Below, one piece after another: positions 7,855 to 14,995 of a stretch of DNA of 14,995 bases; within the stretch, counting starts at the first letter, position 1; each line of letters begins with the position of its first letter. The stretch comes from JANQIV01 sp050117315 (lineage in GTDB: Bacteria > Bacteroidota > Ignavibacteria > Ignavibacteriales > Melioribacteraceae): positions 1 to 14,995 of the forward strand of contig JASFMY010000149.1 of the NCBI GenBank assembly GCA_050117315.1. The letters are read 5' to 3'. Below the pieces are notes generated by a model. It searched no databases, was not told where the DNA came from, and saw only the letters and a program-made list of their open reading frames with translations. The translations under genes were made by a program, and so were the position numbers.

Positions 7855-10800
7855 TTAAAAACCAAATATTACACCAAATTGAATTTGTCTCGGACTAGTA
7901 TACCAGCTTGGCTGAAGCACATAATCTTCAACCGTGCTTACCCGGTCAGAATTGTAAAGAATATTATCAGGATTAATTTCGGTGGTATAATCCGGTGATC
8001 CGGTATCGCTGTATACGTTCGTAGCATCCCTTTGATCTAAAAGATTGTATACATTCAAGAACACATCGAAATGGAGATCTTTACCTAGGTTGAATGACTT
8101 ATTAATTGTAAGATCAACAATTTTCTGGTCAGGAAGCCGTGCACTGTTGGTAGTTAATCCTGATACTGTAGAACTGCCGACAGTTTCTGCAACCGGGAAA
8201 CTAGGTGTATATGGCTGACCGCTCCAGTATCTTCCTATTAGTGAAAATGTCCAATCTCTAAGCCTATAAATTAACTGTGCATTAAATGTATGGGTTTGAT
8301 CCCAGTTCATCGGCAATAAAGAAAGAACCGGTGCTTCATTCGCTTCAATCGCGTTAAACGCATCGTCCGGGTCAGAATATGTACCTTCGGCTACTTGGTA
8401 AGTATAATCGGCACGGAAAGAGAAATCATTAACAAAACGTTTTTCTATCTTTAAGGTTACACCGCGAACATTTGCGTAATCTTTGTTTTCATAGACAGAA
8501 TATTCAACCGAAGTTCTTGCCGTTTTTACTAAAGGACTTGTACCAACCCAATCTCGAATATCTTTATAAAATAAAGTTAAATCCACCCCTACATTTTCCG
8601 TAATTTCCTGCTGTAATCCGATTTCATACATAACCGTTTTTTGAGGTTTGAGATCGGCATTTCCAAAAAGTGTATTGGCGGCACTACTGCTGAGAATAAA
8701 ATCCGGGTTGCTAAATAAATATTGAAATTCCGGCATCTGGAAAAAATGACCGTATGAGAAATGAATAACACCCCTATCTGTAATTGGAAAAGCAATGCCA
8801 AGACGCGGACTGATTGCAGATTTTGCGTCAACACTTTTTTGCATAAAAGCCCTTCGTTCTTCGGGAGTATATTCCCAAATAGTCCCTGCCTCTAATTGTG
8901 CAGAAATATATTGATCGATTGTACCTGAATAATTATCAGGCATGTCAACCCAATTAGCATAAATGTTGTCATTTTTGAACGGGTTATAAATATTCGGGTC
9001 AGTTTCGTCAGTTGGAACTACTGAATTTGCATCAAAATAATCAAACCTTACACCAAGGTTAACAATTATGTCATCAAATTCAATTTTATCTTGTGCATAT
9101 ATAGAAAATTCCTTCGGTTCCCTTACATAATAACTCCGGTTTATAGTACCAATTTCCGGCACCCCCGGTTGAAAAGGTGTAATGGTTGTTCCATCCTCGT
9201 CTGTCGCCACAATTACGGAATAACTGTCTAACTTAAGTTTGTAAAACCTTCCTTCAGCACCAAATTTAAGCTGGTGCGTTTTAGTTACCTGGCTTGTAAG
9301 ATCCAGCTTGCCAATCCAGTATGCCGTACTGCGTTCGGAACGAGTGAGGTCCATACCTTGGTTCTTAAAGCTGTAAGAGGTAGGGTTGTTAGTTACAAGA
9401 TCCGAAGCTATGTACCCCTCCGGTCCGTTAGGGTCAATAATATATGAGTAACTGCCGCCCTGTGCAATAATAGACTGTAGTTTAGCTTGCCCTTCCTCAG
9501 TAAACGGATCAAAAGTTTCTGCAACAATTCCGTTATCCTCATCTTCTTCCACACTCGCTAAATAGTTAACCCCTTGATATGGATTATCAAACACAGCCTG
9601 CCGGTTTCTGGTAGTATACCTGCTGACACGAAGTTCATAAAAGGTTTTTGAAGATAACACATGATTTAATGAAAATAAATTGTTTGTTGCTTCGGTGACA
9701 GATTTAGGCAAAGCATATGGAACATATTTATAATTATGTGAATTGATATTACCATTTGCATAAGTTCTGTCGCGGGTATTTTTATTCCAGAACAAAGTAT
9801 AGCTTAATCTAATATTGTTGCTCAGTTTGTAAGTCAATTTTGTCTGAATTGAATTAGTAACCAAGGGATTCATTGCAACTAGAGAGCTGTCCCCCGGACC
9901 ACCGTTTGTTTTATACCAGTTTACTCCATAATAATAACCTTCGTCCGAGAAATAACGCCCGTTTAGAAAAAAAGTTAAATCATTACTCGTAAAAGGAACA
10001 GGCCCGCTTAGACTGAATTCTCCATTTAAAACCGGGTTTACTTTTTCTAACGGATTTTCTTTTTCCGACGACGCTACATTTGTAAGACCGGAAGACTGAT
10101 CCTCTTCCGTTACAAGTTTTTTGTACACACTGTATTTATCATCGCTGCTTATATAATCACCGCCGTAAAATTTGACCTCGCCTGTGTAGTTCTCCGTACC
10201 GTCCTTCGTTATAATGTTTACTATTCCAGACATTGCCTGCCCGTATTCGGCGTTGAATGTTCCACTTATTACTTGAAGTTCCTGTATGGCAGAGTTTTCA
10301 ACAATGATACCCACGGAACCGTTATATACGTCTGTGGCGGGTATACCGTCAACCCAGTATGCAACCTCGCCTGATCTACCTCCGCGAATATGTAGTTTGC
10401 CGTTGTCTTCAATTACTCCCGCAGATAATCTTAAAACCTGTTGAACGTTTTGAACAGGAAGATTTTGAATTTGGTCTGCAGAGGTTGTTGATAAGGATGA
10501 GGTCATATCCTTGATAACAAGGTTTCTTTCAGCCGTAACAACAAGTGTTTCCAGTTCTACAGATGACGACTGCAACCTAACATCTATATTTGTGGTCAAG
10601 TCTGTACTTATCTTAATATTCTCATACTCTACTTTCTGGTAACTTATCATTGAAACTACTACTGTATAGATTCCAGGTGATACATTAAGAATAACAAAAT
10701 TACCTTCAAAATCAGTTGCCGCTCCCATAGTAGTACCTTTTATAACAACATTAGCACCAAAAAGAGGCTCTCCTGTACCTGCATCGGTTACAACTCCTGC

Positions 10801-10890
10801 TAGTTTGCCCGTAGTACCGGCATATAATAAGCTCTGACATACAGTAAATAACAGTAGTACAAACAAAAAATTTGTAATTCTCACTTTCAT
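7855..10890 (-). CDS. TonB-dependent receptor with CarboxypepD_reg domain
   Basis: This is a 1011-residue outer-membrane active transporter energised by TonB-ExbBD. The order is: signal peptide (1 to about 25); carboxypeptidase-regulatory-like domain (about 27-107: GVVTDAGTGEPLFGANV, GTTMGAATDFEGNF, PGIYTVVVS); a TonB-box-like ETLVVTA (about 114-120); plug domain (about 125-232) with LHIRGGRSGEVAYWVDGIP and SGIVNIITKDG; then the 22-strand barrel with many aromatic-rich strands, ending QIQFGVIFGF with a terminal Phe as usual for barrels inserted by Bam. The length and layout are SusC/Oar-like. The substrate cannot be read from sequence; neighbouring esterases suggest an oligosaccharide. The first gene downstream begins 23 bases after its stop. 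The 173-bp region upstream contains the shared 15-bp leader motif (10906-10920), and the ATG has only a weak AAGG-type site (AAAAGGCAAATGATATG). Confidence 0.92.
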   Translation of the reverse strand: MKVRITNFLFVLLLFTVCQSLLYAGTTGKLAGVVTDAGTGEPLFGANVVIKGTTMGAATDFEGNFVILNVSPGIYTVVVSMISYQKVEYENIKISTDLTTNIDVRLQSSSVELETLVVTAERNLVIKDMTSSLSTTSADQIQNLPVQNVQQVLRLSAGVIEDNGKLHIRGGRSGEVAYWVDGIPATDVYNGSVGIIVENSAIQELQVISGTFNAEYGQAMSGIVNIITKDGTENYTGEVKFYGGDYISSDDKYSVYKKLVTEEDQSSGLTNVASSEKENPLEKVNPVLNGEFSLSGPVPFTSNDLTFFLNGRYFSDEGYYYGVNWYKTNGGPGDSSLVAMNPLVTNSIQTKLTYKLSNNIRLSYTLFWNKNTRDRTYANGNINSHNYKYVPYALPKSVTEATNNLFSLNHVLSSKTFYELRVSRYTTRNRQAVFDNPYQGVNYLASVEEDEDNGIVAETFDPFTEEGQAKLQSIIAQGGSYSYIIDPNGPEGYIASDLVTNNPTSYSFKNQGMDLTRSERSTAYWIGKLDLTSQVTKTHQLKFGAEGRFYKLKLDSYSVIVATDEDGTTITPFQPGVPEIGTINRSYYVREPKEFSIYAQDKIEFDDIIVNLGVRFDYFDANSVVPTDETDPNIYNPFKNDNIYANWVDMPDNYSGTIDQYISAQLEAGTIWEYTPEERRAFMQKSVDAKSAISPRLGIAFPITDRGVIHFSYGHFFQMPEFQYLFSNPDFILSSSAANTLFGNADLKPQKTVMYEIGLQQEITENVGVDLTLFYKDIRDWVGTSPLVKTARTSVEYSVYENKDYANVRGVTLKIEKRFVNDFSFRADYTYQVAEGTYSDPDDAFNAIEANEAPVLSLLPMNWDQTHTFNAQLIYRLRDWTFSLIGRYWSGQPYTPSFPVAETVGSSTVSGLTTNSARLPDQKIVDLTINKSFNLGKDLHFDVFLNVYNLLDQRDATNVYSDTGSPDYTTEINPDNILYNSDRVSTVEDYVLQPSWYTSPRQIQFGVIFGF

Positions 10891-10905
10891 ATCATTTGCC
10901 TTTTA

Positions 10906-10920
10906 TTTGTTTGTATGGGT
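10906..10920 (-). repeat. 15-bp leader motif, copy 2
   Basis: The minus strand reads ACCCATACAAACAAA, identical to positions 3-17 and in the same orientation. It lies 16 to 30 bases upstream of the receptor start codon, inside the 173-bp gap that follows the isomerase gene, so it is probably transcribed as leader. A regulatory or translation-related role is possible. Confidence 0.4.
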
Positions 10921-11063
10921 AATTAATTATTTGTATCTCACAAAGAGATAAAGACAAAAACTTTGTAAAATTTTCATGGATATAACTCAATAAACTTTGA
11001 CTCCTATAATTTTTCTTAAAACACTTTTTCTTCCGGTTCGCTCCTTATAACTCTGTCATTATA

Positions 11064-12527
11064 TCACTGCTGTTTTGCATAATCTAAATTACCGGAGCGA
11101 AACAGTACGGGAAAGCCCGGTACAGCATTTGGGAACGGTACACCGGGACGAACGGCTAAAAAGTCAACCTTTGTTAATGAAATCCTTTCCAATTCTTCAG
11201 TATTAATAGTTACAATTGAACCATATTCTTTTTGCAAATTCATAAGATATGATTCTTTGTATCTCAACATTCCCAAATTATTCTCTCTTGTTATAATCCC
11301 CTGACTGAGTGCTGATTTAATGACCCGATTCATTTCGCTTGTTGCAGATAAATAATCTTTCCATGTATTAACCGTTTTGTCAATTTCGTCTAACTTATCA
11401 AGTGAAATTTTATAGGCTTCCTGTGTTAAATAATAGTCCCTAATCATGTCAACAACAGCTAACCGAAACTGTTCTTTAAAGTTATCCCTATTGATGTCTT
11501 TTGTTCTAAAAACAAGAGGGTGAACAAGAAGCTCTTTCCTAAAATCATCAGCCGTCCATAAATTATTATCTATCGAAAGAAAAGGGGCATCCGGTTCGAC
11601 ACTTGATTTCAGCAACGGATTCTCACTTGTGGAGATATATAAAGAATCACTTTCAGTTTTGCTTATGTAGTACTCCATTGCTGCATCAGCCAGGGTGTTA
11701 AATGTTTCTTTGTTAAACTCTAATCTTTTTCCTCCCATCAGTTTTGTTTGAAATGTCCGCCACAGTTTTCTTGCTTTAACACCGTGCATTGTTTGTTTTG
11801 CTTTTTCCCACTGTTCTGCTTGTTCTATCCCTCCTATGATGGGATAGTCTACCCAATTTAGCACCTTCATTAAAATATAAGTACCGTTGGTCAGTTTAAG
11901 AGGGCCAACAACAACTCCAGTATCAATAGGTTCCGAGAATAAGGCTTCATGAATCGCATCATCATCTTTATCTTTAAAGGTAACTTTGCGTACAGGTCTT
12001 TCCCCAATTGTAGTTCCCAGTTCCTTAAATACTTCGCCGCTTATTCCCGGGACAGTATCAAGTACTGCTTCAATATCATCTGCAAATACTTTGTTTTTTA
12101 AGACATAAAATTCAAGCTCGTATTCTCTTAAAGATGCTTTATAAGCAGCCCTAAGCTCAGCGGGCTCCAGCTTTATTTTATTGAAAGCAATTTCATGGTA
12201 AAGACTGTCTCTCATAGATTGTTCTTTAAGACCTTTAAGTATTCCCTTGAATGCAGGTTTTTCAAGAACCTCTGAATTTTTCTCTGCTTCCAAGGCAAGA
12301 ATCTTTTCAAGTATAAGATTGTTCAGTGTTGTGTATTTGTCTTTAAAATTTTGTGGACGGATTGTTAATTCACTTCTTTCCAAGAATTCTTTTACCGTAA
12401 TCTCTTTTGAACCAACTCTAGCAAGTACGGTATCTTTAGATATATTTTCAGGTAAAGTATGACCGAGAAATAAAACTAACGCTAAAAGAAAAGCTACATT
12501 ATTTCCCTTCAGTATTTGAAAACACAC
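11064..12527 (-). CDS. SurA/PrsA-like peptidyl-prolyl isomerase, exported
   Basis: This is a 487-residue exported folding factor of the SurA/PrsA/parvulin type, expected to help outer-membrane or secreted proteins fold in the periplasm. The N-terminus is hydrophobic (VAFLLALVLFLGH, 11-23), then a SurA-N-like helical segment begins with VLARVGSKEITVKEFLE (34-50). A degenerate parvulin domain spans roughly 135-225 (ELEFYVLKNK, then FKELGTTIGE, then ALFSEPIDTGVVVGPL, then GTYILMKVLNW). A long charged helical C-terminal half follows, to 487. The parvulin core lacks the usual SHIL-type strand, so chaperone activity may matter more than isomerase activity. The start is a GTG, chosen because AAGGAG lies nine bases upstream; no ATG fits. 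It precedes the receptor gene by 173 bp and follows the SGNH gene by 127 bp with no obvious terminator in either gap. Confidence 0.75.
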   Translation of the reverse strand: MCFQILKGNNVAFLLALVLFLGHTLPENISKDTVLARVGSKEITVKEFLERSELTIRPQNFKDKYTTLNNLILEKILALEAEKNSEVLEKPAFKGILKGLKEQSMRDSLYHEIAFNKIKLEPAELRAAYKASLREYELEFYVLKNKVFADDIEAVLDTVPGISGEVFKELGTTIGERPVRKVTFKDKDDDAIHEALFSEPIDTGVVVGPLKLTNGTYILMKVLNWVDYPIIGGIEQAEQWEKAKQTMHGVKARKLWRTFQTKLMGGKRLEFNKETFNTLADAAMEYYISKTESDSLYISTSENPLLKSSVEPDAPFLSIDNNLWTADDFRKELLVHPLVFRTKDINRDNFKEQFRLAVVDMIRDYYLTQEAYKISLDKLDEIDKTVNTWKDYLSATSEMNRVIKSALSQGIITRENNLGMLRYKESYLMNLQKEYGSIVTINTEELERISLTKVDFLAVRPGVPFPNAVPGFPVLFRSGNLDYAKQQ

Positions 12528-12654
12528 GGTTAAAAACTCCTTAATGATGACTAATTTTTTATAAATTCTTTTGACTGTAAATTGTCATCAAATTAATACT
12601 TTTAGTTACTCTTCTAATAATTTCTGTTTTTGAACTTTGCTAATCCTTTATATC

Positions 12655-14316
12655 CTATTTTAGTAAAATCATCTTCTTAGTATAAGCTATATTATCACTT
12701 TTAAGCTGATAAAAATAAACACCGCTTACAAAACCGGCTGCATCCCATTCTACGAAATGAACACCGGCGCTTAATTCTTGAGACACCAATTGTGCAACTC
12801 CCTGGCCCATAGCATTATAAATATTCAATGATACATGCGATGTCTTGGGAATAAAAAATTCAATAGTTGTACTTGGATTAAACGGATTGGGATAATTTTG
12901 TGATAAACTATAATTTGTAAAAATTTCTTCGTCAACCTTATCGTTAATGCCGGTTGGCATTAAACTGTTAATCGTTAACGTGTCGGATTCTATTTCAACA
13001 CCGTTATTATAAGCGACACCGTAAAAGCGGTTTAAAGAACCAAAAGGAATTACAATGGTATATTCCAAAGAATCGGTTGCCCTGTAATTTGAATAAAGCG
13101 AAAAAGGATTATCTTCAGACTGTTGCCTATAAAGCTTCAAATACTCTCCACTTTTTGATGCCTTTTCTGCATAAACACGTATCCGGTTAGTATATGTTGT
13201 GGATGAAACCAAAGTCCAGCTCAATAACGGCGCATGCACCTCCCTGCTTTCAAAAACTTTCATTTCACTAATCAGAATCGTAGAATCTTCGGCCAAACTA
13301 CCATCCGGTATTTCAAACCTGATAAAGTTTGCATCCAAAGTATCAAATTTAGCTATAAGATATGGCTTGCTTTCATCTCCTGCTAATGAAGAATCGACAA
13401 TAATAGACCATTCTGTTGAATCTTGTGAAGCGGAAATAGTATATGAAAACTCAGGCGGAGATTCCACAAAATGGATTTGAATCATGTCAATACTATAGCT
13501 GTCCAAAAGATTGATTACAACAGGGGCACTTTCCGAATCGAAACTAATACCGGTGGTTAAATCCAGATCGATTAGTTCCGGCAATTCATTTTCAAGTTGA
13601 AGTGCTTTTTTATTGAAAGTAACGTTATTCTCTTTTTTTTGTTCAATTGCATTTCCCGTAAGCTCTTCGTAAACAATCTTCGCCATAAGCTCCGACCCCT
13701 CTACCAATGGGTGGATACCATCAGGCATAAAATCGCTTTTATCAAGAAACGGTGTATTAAAATCGATTATTGTTAAACCAAGTGAATCCGCAATTTGAGT
13801 GATCATAGAAATGATATCCGCAACAAGAACAGAATCTCTTATATCGTATGCATCACTGAAAGACGGAGGCGGATAACATATATATATTTCAGGATCACTT
13901 GTTCCCTGCTTAAAGGTATCAATCATCGCATAATAATCGGTCAGGAATTCATCTTTAAAAACCCAATTCTGAGGTTTCGTATCATTCGTACCCAATAATA
14001 TAATTACAATTTCAGGATCAAAATTTATGGCATCTGAAAAAATTTCTTCGTTCCAAAGGGGATAATCTCCCTTTTTCAGTAATGTTCTTCCCGATTTGCC
14101 GAAATTCCTTACATCATGATCATCTCCTAAAAACCGGTTTAGATCAGCAGGATATGCATCTAAAGAAGGCGTTGCTATTGATGTACCTTCCGTAATACTG
14201 TTCCCCACACACGCAACCCGAATTGGATTTTGCTGCGAGTAAACTATATAAGGCACTGAGAAAAGTAACAAGAAATATATAGTCCGTTTTGTCCGTTCCA
14301 ACATCTGAATTTCCAT
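12655..14316 (-). CDS. SGNH/GDSL esterase with T9SS sorting domain
   Basis: This is a secreted 553-residue esterase. A signal peptide covers about 1-27 (hydrophobic IYFLLLFSVPYIVYSQ). The SGNH hydrolase domain covers about 31-221. It has block I GNSITEG (38-44, nucleophile Ser40), block II with Gly in NFGKSG (71-76), block III GTND (109-112, Asn111), and block V DGIHP (199-203, Asp199 and His202), so all four catalytic blocks are intact. A beta-rich segment at about 250-356 ending ISEMKVFE looks like an F5/8 type C (discoidin) carbohydrate-binding domain. A fibronectin-like stretch follows at about 362-450. The end (about 470-553) is a T9SS type A sorting domain, NYPNPFNPSTTIEF through KKMILLK. 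The family includes acetyl-xylan and sialate O-acetyl esterases; deacetylation of a plant glycan is inferred from the neighbouring CE15 gene. The start at 14316 has no clear ribosome binding site; Met5 (14304) with GGAA upstream is an alternative. Confidence 0.88.
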   Translation of the reverse strand: MEIQMLERTKRTIYFLLLFSVPYIVYSQQNPIRVACVGNSITEGTSIATPSLDAYPADLNRFLGDDHDVRNFGKSGRTLLKKGDYPLWNEEIFSDAINFDPEIVIILLGTNDTKPQNWVFKDEFLTDYYAMIDTFKQGTSDPEIYICYPPPSFSDAYDIRDSVLVADIISMITQIADSLGLTIIDFNTPFLDKSDFMPDGIHPLVEGSELMAKIVYEELTGNAIEQKKENNVTFNKKALQLENELPELIDLDLTTGISFDSESAPVVINLLDSYSIDMIQIHFVESPPEFSYTISASQDSTEWSIIVDSSLAGDESKPYLIAKFDTLDANFIRFEIPDGSLAEDSTILISEMKVFESREVHAPLLSWTLVSSTTYTNRIRVYAEKASKSGEYLKLYRQQSEDNPFSLYSNYRATDSLEYTIVIPFGSLNRFYGVAYNNGVEIESDTLTINSLMPTGINDKVDEEIFTNYSLSQNYPNPFNPSTTIEFFIPKTSHVSLNIYNAMGQGVAQLVSQELSAGVHFVEWDAAGFVSGVYFYQLKSDNIAYTKKMILLK

Positions 14317-14331
14317 TATTATTACAGATAA

Positions 14332-14360
14332 AGATTAAAGCGTATCGAAATCTTTTTCAA
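14332..14360 (-). promoter_or_regulatory. Possible promoter of the SGNH esterase gene
   Basis: On the minus strand, TTGAAA (14360-14355) is followed after 17 bases by TAATCT (14337-14332). The first hexamer is close to consensus, the second weak. Transcription would start about 10 bases before the ATG at 14316, which would suit the internal start at 14304 better. It sits directly after the terminator of the upstream gene, where a promoter is expected. Confidence 0.3.
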
Positions 14361-14373
14361 AACTTTCTCTAAA

Positions 14374-14404
14374 AAAGAAGCTAAGCGCGATGCTCAGCTT
14401 CTTT
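14374..14404 (-). terminator. Intrinsic terminator of the right-edge gene
   Basis: AAAGAAGCT (14374-14382) pairs with AGCTTCTTT (14396-14404). Beyond one A/C mismatch the stem extends by three more pairs (AGC/GCT) around the loop GCGAT. On the minus strand the stem runs into six T (14376-14371). It lies 120 bases after the stop codon of the T9SS-tailed gene at 14526 and just before the possible promoter of the SGNH gene. Confidence 0.85.
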
Positions 14405-14410
14405 ATAATA

Positions 14411-14437
14411 ACCGAACGGAGGTGCTATGTGTTCGGT
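14411..14437 (-). other. Hairpin with C-rich loop in 3' untranslated region
   Basis: ACCGAAC (14411-14417) pairs with GTTCGGT (14431-14437), seven perfect pairs around a 13-base loop. On the minus-strand RNA the loop contains CACCUCC, which resembles the anti-Shine-Dalgarno sequence. It lies between the stop of the right-edge gene and its terminator, so it would be part of that mRNA's 3' region. Confidence 0.55.
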
Positions 14438-14481
14438 ATAAATATTTGATTTTCACTATCGCCCTTTACTACGGTCTGGTA

Positions 14482-14504
14482 TAAAACTTTTCCTCAAAGT
14501 TTTA
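14482..14504 (-). other. 9-bp hairpin in 3' untranslated region
   Basis: TAAAACTTT (14482-14490) and AAAGTTTTA (14496-14504) form a perfect 9-bp stem with the five-base loop TCCTC, read GAGGA on the minus-strand RNA. It is A/T-rich but exact. Four loop bases (GAGG) are complementary to the C-rich loop of the hairpin at 14411-14437. Confidence 0.5.
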
Positions 14505-14508
14505 ATCC

Positions 14509-14540
14509 GTCTTACTTAAATATTTTTATTTAAGTAAGAC
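14509..14540 (-). other. 14-bp perfect hairpin spanning a stop codon
   Basis: GTCTTACTTAAATA (14509-14522) and TATTTAAGTAAGAC (14527-14540) are perfect inverted repeats with a TTTT loop. The stop codon of the right-edge gene (14526-14528) falls at the loop and stem edge, so the stem includes the last codons. No T-run follows on the minus strand, so it is not a standard terminator. It may protect the mRNA 3' end or slow the ribosome at the end of translation. Confidence 0.65.
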
Positions 14541-14995
14541 AAGTTTTCTTGTTTGTATAAACTCTCCAGCTCTTATCTGATAATAATAGATTCCGCTTGA
14601 AAACCCTGCTGCATTCCATGTCGTTGTATAAACGCCTGGATTAAGTTGTTCGGAAACCAATTGAGCAACTTCTTGTCCGATAGAGTTGTAGATTCTCAAA
14701 GAAACATGAGTTGCTTTTGGAATTGAGAATTCTATTGTTGTACTAGGGTTAAACGGATTCGGGTAATTCGGAGACAAATAAAATGATTCCGTTATTTCAG
14801 TTTCAGGGTCAAAAGTAACCGCTGTAACATTAGCCGGATCATACCAATCGGCGGCATTTGCATTAGAAACAGTATCGGTACGAGGACTAACGCTTGCATC
14901 AAGTTTTAGTTTGTTTCCAGACAAGAATGTAACCGAACCATGGTAAGCTGCGTCACTATGGGCTGCATCTACTACTCCTGCCGACCACTGTAACA
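14526..14995 (-). CDS. T9SS-sorted protein, C-terminal part only
   Basis: Only the last 156 or so codons are in the window. The frame is open with no stop up to the right edge, so the gene continues beyond it; a TTG at 14924 is an internal codon, not a convincing start. The last 80 or so residues form a T9SS type A sorting domain (NYPNPFNPSTTIEF, then SLRIYNSIGQEVAQLV, then GFSSGIYYYQI, ending RKLVLLK), which directs export across the outer membrane and is normally cut off or anchored at the cell surface. The domain is clearly homologous to the tail of the SGNH esterase. The visible part before it (for example SVSPRTDTVSNANAADWYDP) shows no recognisable catalytic motif, so the function of the whole protein cannot be told. 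Confidence 0.85.
   Translation of the reverse strand, partial: LQWSAGVVDAAHSDAAYHGSVTFLSGNKLKLDASVSPRTDTVSNANAADWYDPANVTAVTFDPETEITESFYLSPNYPNPFNPSTTIEFSIPKATHVSLRIYNSIGQEVAQLVSEQLNPGVYTTTWNAAGFSSGIYYYQIRAGEFIQTRKLVLLK

Noticed and set aside
14418..14441. GGAGG followed by ATG and four codons on the plus strand
   Set aside because: There is no plus-strand promoter or downstream plus-strand gene; the site sits inside a hairpin of the opposite strand's 3' region.
1..14995. CRISPR arrays, insertion sequences or prophage
   Set aside because: No spaced repeat arrays, transposase, integrase or phage structural genes are visible on either strand.

Overview
This window looks like a chromosome segment from a bacterium of the FCB superphylum, most likely Ignavibacteriota or a close relative (Calditrichota- or Marinimicrobia-like), rather than Bacteroidia. 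The evidence is as follows. Two proteins end in the type IX secretion (T9SS) sorting domain with the NYPNPFNPSTTIEF signature usual in those lineages. There is a PorV/PorQ-type outer-membrane protein and a TonB-dependent receptor with an N-terminal carboxypeptidase-regulatory-like domain. No SusD-type lipoprotein is present. The DNA is A/T-rich, and several genes have clear AGGAGG-like ribosome binding sites. The taxonomic call is inference from protein style only.

Layout from left to right. Positions 1-806 hold no convincing gene. They contain a possible leftward promoter and leader for a gene beyond the edge, a small less A/T-rich island with a doubtful 82-residue ORF, and a possible promoter with a tandem 14-bp repeat just before the next gene. 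Positions 807-1704 (+) encode an AraC-family regulator broken by one extra A in an A9 run. A 12-bp-stem hairpin (1763-1795) separates it from the convergent gene 1811-3118 (-), a secreted CE15-type glucuronoyl esterase. All remaining genes are on the minus strand. In transcription order these are: the C-terminal end of a T9SS-sorted protein that runs off the right edge (14526-14995); a hairpin-rich intergenic stretch ending in a strong terminator (14374-14540); a T9SS-sorted SGNH esterase (12655-14316); a periplasmic SurA/PrsA-like peptidyl-prolyl isomerase (11064-12527); a TonB-dependent receptor (7855-10890); a 1145-residue secreted multidomain protein (4394-7831); and a PorV-like protein (3275-4294) followed at once by a textbook terminator (3236-3269).

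Working model (inference). The right-hand genes form a surface polysaccharide-processing system. T9SS would export an acetyl-esterase-like SGNH enzyme, the CE15 esterase would cut glucuronate esters (for example lignin-xylan links), and the TonB receptor would import the released product. The receptor, 1145-residue protein and PorV-like protein are packed in one transcription unit and may do the job that SusC/SusD pairs do in Bacteroidia. The isomerase gene just upstream could assist folding of these large outer-membrane proteins. The AraC regulator may control the locus, but its reading frame is interrupted in this sequence. No terminator is obvious between 14316 and 3275, so one long transcript is possible.

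There are no rRNA, tRNA, CRISPR, transposase or phage genes in the window.
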